Source: Cinnamomum chago
Lineage: Eukaryota; Streptophyta; Magnoliopsida; Laurales; Lauraceae
Reading direction: 5' to 3'
Length of the DNA stretch: 64,000 bases
Assembly (NCBI GenBank): GCA_038049695.1
Contig: CP142451.1
Coordinates: 11,220,001-11,284,000, forward strand
The position numbers and the translations under genes were made by a program. The notes under the pieces were generated by a model. That model was not told the origin of the DNA and searched no databases. It was given only the letters and a program-made list of their open reading frames with translations. Positions 1 through 10,800 of the stretch are shown piece by piece. How positions within the stretch are numbered: the first letter of the stretch is position 1; each line of letters opens with the position of its first letter.

Positions 1-720
1 GAAGAGCTTCAGCAAGAACTTTAGGCATTGATAGAAGAAGAGGGAGGAGAAGAAAGTGGGCCATTTAGGCCTCCTCCATCCATTAGAGTTTACAAATAGA
101 CACGATCTAGATCAAAAGGCAAGGAATCGAAGAAGCCTCAAACAATGTCTTTTGGGTCAAAAGAAAATGACACAAGTAGTTCGAGGACCACTATGAGCAG
201 TCACTTTCCATCTAGAGGAGATAGAGGCGCTGGTGGTGAACATCACCACGACAAAGGAGAATTATGGTATATGAGACTGTTTAGGAGTTCCCAAATGCAT
301 CCAATGTTGATCCTAATTGTGCGTACATGCGGCATCAACCCTGTTGTCTAATGTTGGTAACTCCAGTGAACAACACAATATGTCATGAGATGTTGGAAGG
401 CAACAAGCAAAATGTGAAGCTCCAGTTACTATGACGATCCATATATGCAAGGTACTTTTATCCATACCCTCAGTTTGCAAAAACGCAACAATCATCAAAA
501 CAAGGCTCATACCTTCAACAAGACCATCCAAATCCATATCAATATGAACTCTTTGCATCCTAGGATCCAAATCGTGGAACCAATATGGATATGGAGAGCA
601 CATGCAATTTGGTGGTACCACTACGCCACTACCAATGACAACAACAATGAGGATGTGGATAGCGATGCCATATATCCTGGCGAACACTCCCTTGGGTACT
701 GATAGAGGTATTCCTTTCTC
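1..720 (+). pseudogene. possible hAT-type transposase C-terminal remnant
   Basis: Read in the plus strand, this stretch gives an acidic segment (EEEGGEES) followed by a proline-rich run (FRPPPSIRVYK), a Ser-rich stretch, and then a Tyr/Pro/Gln-rich tail near 440-560, broken by stops and frameshifts. That composition resembles the disordered C-terminal tail of plant hAT transposases. No catalytic or dimerisation motif lies inside the window, so any better-preserved part would have to be upstream of base 1. No gene function can be assigned. A random low-complexity ORF is the alternative. Confidence 0.25.
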
Positions 721-3700
721 AAGTCTCAACAAAAATACATTGCTCCATTCATGAAAGTTGTTTTTTAATTTGTGTTTAAACTTTGAACTTTAAACATTAC
801 TATATATATCCTATGTTATGGCAGCTGTGCTAAATTCCCTTTTGAATTTAGAATTTAGATATACATAAGAGCGACGACATGGATGGAAGTAGTAACAATA
901 GATCTAAACAAGTGCAATCTATCCAAGGATTTGGCTTAGAATAGATCGGAATGGGGAAACAGAATTTGTGTAGCCAACCCCAACATAGTTGGGACAAAAC
1001 TTTGACGACGGTGATGATTAGTTTCGAACTTAGTAACTGTATAGCTAACCAACACATAAACATGCAGACAAATAGATCAATATTATTATCTTGTAATCAT
1101 AAAGCGATACAAGACCTCGATGCAATGAGGGGTCCACTACACCCCCCATCTTAGTTATTAATGAAAATAATTAAATTCTAACATTTTTAATATTCTGAAT
1201 TTTTTGAATATTTTTTCAATTTTTTTTTACCTTATTGTCGATTACAATGCTATGCCACCATGTATTGTCAGTTGTCACAGCCTATGACGCATGGATACTT
1301 CAAAATGGGCAACATATCATGTAAAATCATATCCAATAATTCACTTTTGTGTAAAATCTATATCCTTGTCGTGTCCCTATTGGATCCATGTCATATCTGG
1401 GCATCATAGGTCACTGAGGCTACATATCATTTTGGCTGCCGACCGCTACACCCACCACAACCACTATTTTGAACCTTGGTGGCGTCACATGATATGATTG
1501 ATTAATGTAGCTGGCCATCATAGTTGGAACAAGGCTTTGGTGATTATGATCATTTAGACAGCTTTGAGACCCTAAAGACAGTACCTCCCTTGATCAAATG
1601 GTTTTCACTTTTCATTTTGTTTTTACATACATGCAGTTAATTGACATTTCAAACCCCTCTCCCACACGCACACACAGTCGCACACTCCCCAAGAGAAAAA
1701 AAAAAAACCAAAAACAAAGCCCCCCATAATGATTGTCATCCTTCCAAAAGAGCACCACAACCCAGCTGGGTTGTTCCCCATATACTGTTTCTGAAATTTA
1801 TGGTGTGCATGAGCATGTGAGTGCACACACACAGCAACCCAACACAAGTGGACGAGCGCTCACGCAAAGAGATAGAGAACGCAAAGCACCATGCATTTTT
1901 AAGAAAAACACGTATTCCATGTGGGGCCACATAAATGCTTGACAACCAGGGACGGATCTACATAAGGGCGAGGAGGGGCAATTTTCAAAGTTCTCACATG
2001 GGGATAAAGTCTTTTAAATTTTTTCTAGGGTCAGTTTTATCTTTTTACTACTTTTGCCACTCCTCACATTTTGCTACAAATAAGTAATAAAATCACAAGA
2101 GGAGCTGGGGCAAAATTGTCCTTTTGATTTCTTCAAAAGCAAGCCATTCTAGACAAGATATTGGCTCTTTTTATACGGCAAGTTTATCACCTCTTTTTTC
2201 TCCTCTTTTCTTTTTTTCCTTATTTCTCTCTTGGTTTCCAAGTACAAATACTCATTCTTTTTTTATTCTACATGCCCATTGCCTATTGTCTTCTTCTTCA
2301 TTCTTCAACACGTTAACTCATTTGCAATGGTTCTCAAATACAGCTATACAGGTAATTCGAAAAACCTATATGCCTTTTGTTTCTTTAATATCTTTCGTTC
2401 TTTTTTGCTTGAGTTCAATGGATGGCTCTTTAATGAGTATATTTAAGTGCATGTGTTAATTTTTTTTCATGTCTTGTGTATTTTTGTTAAATACAGTTAC
2501 TTCTTGATGTCATTTTTTTTTTCTTTATCTTATGTTGTGAGATTTTTTTTTATATCATGTTATTTAAAAATCTGCCAAGAATATTGATTTTGTTTAGATT
2601 GGATTGAAAGTATAGGTCTATGTAAATGGATAGATTAGATTAGAAAGAATGATGGCCCACTAGATTATTTTATGGCCCGCCGTCTTTTTATAGGTTAGAA
2701 ATATCCAAAAATACTATTATGCTAATTTACAGGTCTTCGAAAATCCATTAGAGGGCCCACATAATTATAATGCAAACCGTTCAAAATGAATACCATCCCC
2801 TCTAATGATATATCCTAAAATTTTATATCAATAGGAGTGGGACCCAACATCCGATTGAGTACATGGTTGGTTGTGGCTTTACGATGTCGTACAAAAAATG
2901 CAGTTTTACAAAAATAAAATAAAAAGGTTAAGAAAAAGGTCATTAAATATTATTCCTAAATGACAAACGTTGATGGTAGTGATGAAAATGGGACCGTGAT
3001 GAAACAAATACTCATTACTAGATGGGACCTTGATATTCTAAACTCTTAGGCATATTCATGAAAGAGTTCCAAAATGTGAAAACGCGAGGACGATTGTAAA
3101 GAAGATCTTATTTTATGGCTAATTGATGTACAAGTGTTTATGTTAATTAGCCATGGAAAGTAAGGGGTGGATAGATGATGGGGACAAGGGTTGGGCTCAC
3201 ATAACATGACTGATTTACTCCACAAGCTGTGCCAGTCAAATAAGAATACGTGACTCGACTTGGAAATTCATTGAGAACCAGAAAATCCAGCACCAATCCT
3301 TTTTTTCTCACTCATGAGTTATGAATCATGACTAAATAGAACAAATACCTATTATGAGAGCAATAATATAGCAACTGGTTCCAACAAGTGTGAGCTCAAC
3401 TCTACCAAATCAAATGAAAAACACAAGGAAAATTAAAACTTCAACTAACCATGTAAGCTCTAATTGTAACTGGCAGAAGCCAGGCTCACCCATAAGAAAC
3501 ATCCATAGTTACACACTTGGATGAAATCTCATGCTTCTATCTTTGATTTATGAGCAATTAAAGGAGAAACCCACAAGATATAATAGTTAGATCATCAACC
3601 CTTTGCCACATATCCGGTACAGACAGTGGATGCTTACAGCATGGATCACATTTACCACAAACTGAAGCCACCGCATGCAGTTCTACAATGAAAAACAATA

Positions 3701-3794
3701 ACACCAGGCCCATTTCATCTGTATCTACCCAATCAAATGACAGCACTAGGTCACCATCTCCTCACACAGATAGATTATGGGAACCCAACTCTCA
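721..3794. other. AT-rich spacer, no gene seen
   Basis: No reading frame here resembles a known protein. The stretch is AT-rich, with a poly-A run near 1696-1707 and T-rich runs around 2190-2540. Short GTGGGCCC-like and transposon-like fragments occur near 2640-2830, but no clear ends or target-site duplications could be drawn. Confidence 0.6.
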
Positions 3795-4063
3795 GGGTCT
3801 CTTTGTTTGCATAAAATAAGTAGGAACTCATGATCAAATGAGCTCCATTGAAGGATTATTAGAGAGGTGAGGGTGAATGATATAAGGTGGAGATTTAGAT
3901 TGGACCTTGGCTTTCCTAGGATTGAATTGCTAGGATGATGGATGGATTTTCATTTCCATCTTCCTATTCAATTTCCATCAATATACACTTATAGTTCTTC
4001 TTTTTCAACCACCTATAGAAATATAATCCTAAGTATTCAATTGCATCAAAAACAAACAGACCC
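3795..4063. mobile_element. PIF/Harbinger-like MITE, family A copy 1
   Basis: The left end reads GGGTCTCTTTGTTTGCAT and the right end, reverse-complemented, reads GGGTCTGTTTGTTTTTGATG, forming imperfect terminal inverted repeats. The element is 269 bp and non-coding. Its interior (GAGGTGAGGG, a CCTAGGATTGAATTGCTAGG-like core, TATAGAAATA) matches the elements at 49002-49232 and 53785-54095. Ends of the GGG(C/T)CTGTTTG type are usual for Tourist-like elements. The flanking trinucleotides are not identical here, so the exact ends are approximate. Confidence 0.65.
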
Positions 4064-4232
4064 TTTAATTCCAAACTACCCTAACAAACAATGGAAGAAC
4101 CAAAAAATATCACAAATCTAAGCATGTTCATTCAATGCTAATGCAAAGGAAAGGGCGGTTGAAGTTAAGACAAAACCCCAGAAATGAGAAGGAGGTTTGG
4201 AGAGAGAGAGAGAGAGAGTAGTGATTGAGTAC

Positions 4233-4302
4233 CTTTGGAGATATGGTGAGGAGAGGTCAAGGAGAGGTGGTGGCGAATTTCGACATTGCTTGTTTCGGCC
4301 AT
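4233..4302 (-). pseudogene. orphan duplicate of EXA1-like exon 1
   Basis: The 70-bp stretch reads MAETSNVEIRHHLSLTSPHH then ISK, and ends in an AAAG|GTACTC splice donor. The first coding exon of the complete GYF gene at 21178-21247 is also 70 bp, encodes MAERTNADSRSHLSLSAPPQ then ISK, and ends in the same donor. Similarity continues upstream through the GTTGCAGAGAG leader and the CGCAAAA stretch. No copy of exon 2 or of any later exon follows on the minus strand down to base 1, so this is a truncated duplicate. The start codon, frame and donor are intact. It could still act as a transcript start or a chimeric first exon, but nothing in the sequence shows that. Confidence 0.75.
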
Positions 4303-4402
4303 GATAGAGTTGCAGAGAGTCTCAGAGACGCAAAAGAAAGAAAACCCTTTTATGCTACTTTTGCTTTCCAGGGTGAAAAACACAGGTCGGGGTAGTGAGG
4401 GG

Positions 4403-4760
4403 TTAGAAGAGGTTAGAACTTATTTCGCAGGAGGGACAAGAACAGAAGAAAATCATGTCCTCAGTGTGCATCACGAGTGATGAGAGTGAATCGTGTCGTG
4501 GAATGGGCCCCACCTTGAATCAAATCACTTAGCTAGTGAGAATCATGTTCTCGTTCCCAAGGGCCAGTTAAGTTGGACTAGGACCACAATATATATGCAG
4601 TGGTTTAGAAACTGCACTACTATATTCAGGTTGCTGGGAGAGAATTTACTCGACTTCCTTTTGGACCGGATAGATTAGTCTAACCCAAAAAATTCAAAAC
4701 CATCTTCTGATAGGCAAAAAAAAAATCATATTCTAATGGGTATAATTAAGTTCTTCTCAG

Positions 4761-4795
<35 letters not shown>

Positions 4796-5067
4796 ATCAA
4801 GTTTTATCCCAACCCAACAGCAGATAATCACATGATCAAATTGGGTTGAGTGTCAATTTGTGAGTGTAAGTGGATAAAAGGGTTTAGATTTATCATAAGT
4901 GAGCCTTATTATGTATAATTTTTTGGAGTTTAATCCTTGGAGCTATGAAGAGAAATATAGGTAGTTTGGTTTTGACCCATTAGAAGAAAAAAATTAGTTC
5001 TGATGAGTCAAATTGATCCATTAGAGAAATAATTGTATTCAATTAAAATTGGATTCATCAAAACTAA
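4403..5067. repeat. spacer with (TA)n microsatellite
   Basis: There is no gene here. An uninterrupted AT dinucleotide run of about 25 bases lies at 4767-4791. The rest is AT-rich spacer. Confidence 0.7.
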
Positions 5068-5619
5068 GCGCTTGTTTCTTTACCAAAATTACTTACAAAA
5101 ATTTGGTATTTTGATATTCATGTACATGATGTAATGGATTGTCCCGTGGCATTTACAAATGTCATTTTTTATTTCATAATTTTAAAGATCTAACAGCCTA
5201 AAAATCCTTGTCTCTCTATCAAAATTCATAGAATTCATATCCAAATAAGTTTGAAATTCTTAGACACAATGGAATTCCTAAATCATCCTTTGTAATTAAG
5301 CATTAAAAAAATTCTACAAAAGAAAAACAGGGGCTAGAATTCCTAAAGTTTCAAAAAGGTCATTTGAGACCATTTAAATGACTTTCAAAATGCTTGTGAA
5401 AAAATATAGCATTTTCAGATTTCATATCCAACATCACCTTAAATGACATTTGAAATTCCTAATCCTTTTAATTTTTTTTTTTTTTTTGTTAGAATTTCTA
5501 GATGCTCAAGTGTAAGAAGAGAATAATTGAGGAAATAATTTGATTTAGTGGATGTAGTAAATTCAAATTCCTCCATACAGAATAATTCCGATAAAGAAAC
5601 TGGCTTAAGAAACAAGCCC
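5068..5619. mobile_element. MITE-like inverted-repeat element
   Basis: The left end GCGCTTGTTTCTTTACCA and the reverse complement of the right end, GGGCTTGTTTCTTAAGCCA, form imperfect terminal inverted repeats about 550 bp apart. The interior is AT-rich and non-coding, with many TTTGAAATTC-type words. The flanks are TAA and TGA, so a three-base duplication is only approximate. Superfamily PIF/Harbinger is inferred from the GGGCTTGTTT terminus. Confidence 0.5.
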
Positions 5620-6457
5620 TGATATTCTACAGTAAAAGGCAAAAGAATTGTTCCTTCTGTGCTCACCACGCGGCTGCGCGCTTAATCTGCACGTCTATAC
5701 AACAGTGTCTTCTGTCCTTTGAACCTTTCCATGCGGGACTTTTCAAGTTACTTTCCTGATACGCACCCAATTTCACCTGCATTTCTAGAAGTAATTTGCG
5801 CTCTTCTTTGAGAGACTTGGACCAATTTTCAATTGATCAGCAGCATGCGAATACGCCTCACGGACAAAATAGACGACTGGATTTAAAATATTTGATTGTC
5901 CGTATGTCCGAATGATGCAATTTCATATCATACATTTCGTTTTTTGATTGGTTCATACGACCACAAACCTGTAAGATACTAGGATCATGGGCTCCTGGAT
6001 TCCACGTTGAAGAAATTTAGATGGGACGCATATGCATTGGTTAGAACCATTGACATGTTTACTACTTTGATGGTCCTCAATCAATGATCACATTGATTTT
6101 TTTATTTTTTTTCTGGCTGTTAAGTTGTCAAGGGATATGAGCTGCTGCCCATCACAAGATAGACAGGGGAGATCTTCTGGAATTCTCTTTCTTGATTCAA
6201 TGACCCTTCACCATAAACCGCCCAGAACATTGGATCCATCTTGGTCCAAAAATCGCCCAAAACGCTGCATCCGTTTCTTTTACTGGGTCCAAGATTTGGG
6301 TTTATGTCCAATTCGGATCAAGTTCATGATTGGATGATGGAAAGATGATGATGATGATGATGATGATGATAATGATGGCAACACTATTCTTCAGTGAAAA
6401 TTCTACAATAGGGCTCGCAAAAATGGAAATATTGATGCGACACCCTTGAGCCATGTG
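5620..6457. repeat. spacer with (GAT)n microsatellite
   Basis: No gene is seen. A GAT trinucleotide run with one interruption lies at about 6344-6376. The remainder has no recognisable coding content. Confidence 0.6.
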
Positions 6458-6731
6458 TAGGGGCACTCCAGCCCATACTGTCTAGATTTGGGCTGTTTTC
6501 AAGATCGTGGGCTGGACCAGACCTAAGTTTCTATTTAATAGTTACATGGGCCAAGGTTGATCCTGTAGAAGTCCATCCAGACCTGACATATTTAGCAAAA
6601 AGCAGTTTATTCTCTACAAATGATCTAGGATTGGGCCCTTTTCAGACCCATGGGCTTAATTTAACCAAGAATATTAGGTCTCGGCTCGGACAAGATTTGG
6701 TTTGGCCCGACCCAAGCCATGAACACCCCTA
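6458..6731. mobile_element. short hAT-like MITE with near-perfect 8-bp TSD
   Basis: The left end starts TAGGGGCACTCC. The right end, reverse-complemented, starts TAGGGGTGTTCATGG. The flanks are GCCATGTG (6450-6457) and GCCATATG (6732-6739), an eight-base target duplication with one mismatch, which is the length expected for hAT. The interior (274 bp) is rich in GGGCC/GGCCC words and encodes nothing. Confidence 0.6.
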
Positions 6732-6739
6732 GCCATATG

Positions 6740-7810
6740 TAAATTGGTGATTGGCAACCCCAAAAATAAAAATAAATAAAAAACAGTTCATCAAAGACAT
6801 AATGTAGAAACTTAAAAACTAATTTAACTGACTTTCCCAAACAATGGGAAGAAGCTTTTATAAAGTACATGTGGCATGTAGCCGGGACCCAGGTGTTAAA
6901 AAAGAGGGTGTTTAGCAGTCATGGTGATTCGTAGTGGCGTGAATAGTTTAAATGGTAATTTTTTTTGAATCATATCAAAATAGCAGTTGTGTGCCTGTGG
7001 CTGATGACCACGCTATGTTACAAGAGATAGGTAGCAGTTGTGGTGATTCGTAGTGGCGTGAATATTTTAAATGGTAAAAAAATTTGAATAATATGTAGCA
7101 GACAAATCTTGTATTTTTTAATAATTTAGAATCATGTAAAGATATAGACAACTTCAGAAAATGCTATTGAGGAAAATAAATAGGAAAAAAGATTTCTAAA
7201 TAAAAACTATTTGGTTCTACTAGTTTTATCATAGCACCATTGTTTTGCCTCAACCGCTACAGCTAATAATGTGCTCATTGCGCTATGTAGCTGCCGTTAT
7301 TTTAAATCAAATCAGATGAAACCCCTTTTACGCATAATACCAAATAGACCATACTTGGCATATGCAAGGACAAAAGCAACCTTCTCCAATCGCCAACATA
7401 ACACAACCATCTAATTCACAGAACCCAATAGGATGGAATAATCATAACGCTCGCTTGCTAAGGTATGATACCCCCACACATGCCAACGATGCACATTCAT
7501 ATTGCATCGTAGATCCAATCAGTAACTCCTGCATGCATTTAATCAAACACAACAAACTACTAATATGAAACAAACAAAAGGGATTTGCATTAAGGGCGTA
7601 AAACATAAGAACTTGACATCATCAACTTTTCCCTGGATTTTCCTTGGCCTCTCATAAAAATAACCAAAATCACAAGGGCTTTAACTGTTTAAATATATTT
7701 TTCCCCACAAAACCGCTTGAGCTGCAGTATTGAGAGGGACAAAAGGCCACAAAGATTAACATTTACAAATGAGTAAGAAAATGCATGTAAATCCTGCCTT
7801 GAAACCTACA
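6740..7810. other. spacer and probable 3' flank of the EXA1-like gene
   Basis: No separate gene is seen. Two near-identical stretches containing GTGATTCGTAGTGGCGTGAA occur at about 6923 and 7043, a local 120-bp duplication. The 3' UTR of the minus-strand GYF gene should lie in the right-hand part of this interval, but I cannot fix its poly(A) site. Confidence 0.5.
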
Positions 7811-10800
7811 CTAATCTTCAGCATTCTGAATTTCACCCATCATGATGCGATTGCTGACAACGCTAAACCCTAAAACTGAAGGACTCACTTTTTTCCCCTT
7901 CTTGCCCTTCTTCTTTGCCCCTCCTTTGGTGGATCCATCCAGGCCTACTGATGCTTCAGGGTCCACATCCCTTGCGCCCATACTGTCAGTACTTGCATCA
8001 TTGATGGCAAACCCAGTAATCTTCCGCTCATTCTGAGATTGAAAGGCAATCTCAATCACGTCAGATGACAACAGCTCTTTGTAGTTTAGGAACTTGTCAA
8101 TGAACTCATGATCAGGATCAAAAGAGCCAAGGTTCTCTGTCAGGAGCATTTCGGCCTCCGAAGTCGATTGCTTTAAGCAGAATTCCAGGAAACTCGTATC
8201 TAGAAGATGCGGGGTTAAGAAAACCAAAATCAAACAAAACCATACTGAGGAGATACTCAAATCAAATGCCAACATTTAACTTCTCAACCTAGACTCTTTG
8301 GTTGGATTGGTAAACCAGGATACCCGAATTTTTCCAGAAAGGAGTCTATGAGACCATATACCATTTTGTAATTTGTCCGGCAAAACAGTGTTTTCAAGCA
8401 AGCAGAATTCATACAATTACTGTTTCCAAGATGAAACCAACCCGACAAAAAGGTTCATGTACGGCATTGCCAAGTCTACAAGATTCAGGTTCCTCCGTAC
8501 TTGGAGCTTCTGGTTTAACCAACCTAGCAGAAACTTAGATGCCACTACTTGGTAAGGGAAAAAAAGAACTGGAAATAAAGACAACTGTACAAGTACAGCA
8601 TTGGCCGATTATAATTTACTGAACTAAGAAGGTAGATGATTTAGCAATTGTTTGGTGTCTTATCTGAGCAGCTAAAAGGATACCTCTAGTCCCAGTCAGC
8701 CTAACAGATTCGCTCTCACACCAATCACGGAAGTCCATGGCTTCTGCAAAATGAGTATGCAATGCCAAAAGTTAGATAGAAATTCAAATAAATAAGGTCT
8801 GTAAGCATGCAGTGGTCTTGCCTGTATGTTTGGTCATGGCATCTCTCCTCCCTTTGTAGGAAGCTGGAGATGATGAAAGTGACTTTTGTCGACTAGATGA
8901 CCCTCCAACAACTCCTTTTGCAGGGGTTCCTTTAGATCCTCGGCTGTTTGGGTTGGCAAGAGATGGGAAATCTGACCTGCTTAGAAGGGAGAAAAATGAT
9001 TAAATGATGATAGACAGATGCACAATCACAAGATTCAATTCATGTAATCAAAATGAAATGGTCAAAGCCGACAGACCCAACCCGTGGCAATCAACTAGTA
9101 AATAGGAGACATACATCCATAAAACCAAACCATTGAGACACTAAACGCCTTAAACTGAACCAACAGAATTCAAAAACTAAAAAATTAATTCATAAATCAA
9201 GATCCGTAAATTATTATTATTATTGTTATTGACTGGTCACTTTATTAAATCAAGAGCCTTAATGCTATTAATTTTCCAGTGACCATTCAAGGATAAATTA
9301 GTAACTTTTTTCTTCTTTGAAACCTAGGCTTTGGAGCCTTTTATGTGCATAAGCAGGTTTGATCTGGGGCAGAACCATGGTTTTCTGGATTCAGAACTGT
9401 TTTCAATAGGATGGATCTGTCTAGGGAACCTGAACTTGATACAGATTCTTTGTTTTGGATTCAGTATCTCAACTAAAAACCAAAGATACACTGAAGATAC
9501 AGATCAGGATCATAAAACCACTTGCATGTTGGCCCCAAAATGAATTGGTAAAGGAGGATATCGGCGGGGCTCTTTAACGGCAGTCCAACTCGAGCTCTGT
9601 AGTGTAGACTCTCAAATGGAATTATGATCCGAGCTTTGTATACATCCTTTTTAATGCTAGAATTTATTCAAAACACTGTGGACTCTAAAATGTATTATTT
9701 ATAATATGCAGCTCGAGTCAGTTCTAGATCCAGATCCTTGAGTTGGAACAAAGGATCCAGATCTGGATATGAAAACTTCTAGATAATATAGACATTGATG
9801 TGGATGCGGATCCAGATCCAGATCCTAATTTCTCCTGAATCCAGAGGAGGTTCCATACCTACTTCTCCCTTGACTAAAGACTTCAGGTATTTGGAAATTT
9901 GGATACCCATTGACACCCCTAATATGGCTACAAACATCAATGTGACCGTTCCTTCCCCCAATTCGGGGGATAGGTGACGCAACAAGCCCCACAACCTTGT
10001 GGTTGCAAGAATGAGCACCTTCCAAGTACCAAGTATGACCATAGGCCATAGCCAAATGATTTGGTTGAAAATCAATAAAGATACTGCAGTTTTTATAGTA
10101 TAATAAAACTATATAAACATATGGATGTATTTATTAAACTTTATAATTAATACTTTTGCAAAACATGTATATATTAACACTTTTAAGTGTCTAAAAACGG
10201 CATAAGGAGAGCTCTTTGACCAAAAATGGCCATTCAACAATCTCTGGACATATTGCATTAGGGCATTAACCAGGCTCAGGCCTTTAACAAGCAGGTTCAT
10301 CCTCTCCTCGGTCTTCTTGCCTCTTACCCTGGGCCGTAAATCATTGAACCTTTACTGACCACTACAGTATCCAAGATGCTCTTCTTACTCCCTAGTGCTA
10401 CAATCTTGCCTTCCAAAAAAATGCACCAACCCTACTATGCCCTACTATGACACCTACGTCACAAGCCGATAAAATTACCTTCATTATAACCTTTCCGGTC
10501 CTAAACTCATGCCATCACTGAGTTAGCCAGTCTTTCCTCCCAGTCTATTCACAAGATCAGACAGACACACCTAATGACACAATATAACTCGTACAAGTAG
10601 ATAGAAAACTTGAAAATTTGTAATGTATACTGCTCGATTACAAAGGAGTGAGGTGCTCTACTGACTACTCTTCCTGTAATATCTGACTATACAAATGAAC
10701 AGACCAGATATGCACGTGGCAACAATCCAATCCAAAGGGATTGCAAAGCTCTTCTAGATGTATACTGCTCGATTACAAAGGAGTGGGGTACTCTTCACCT

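Noticed and set aside
313..732. 139-aa minus-strand frame
   Set aside because: No similarity to any family, no splice context, and low-complexity DNA.
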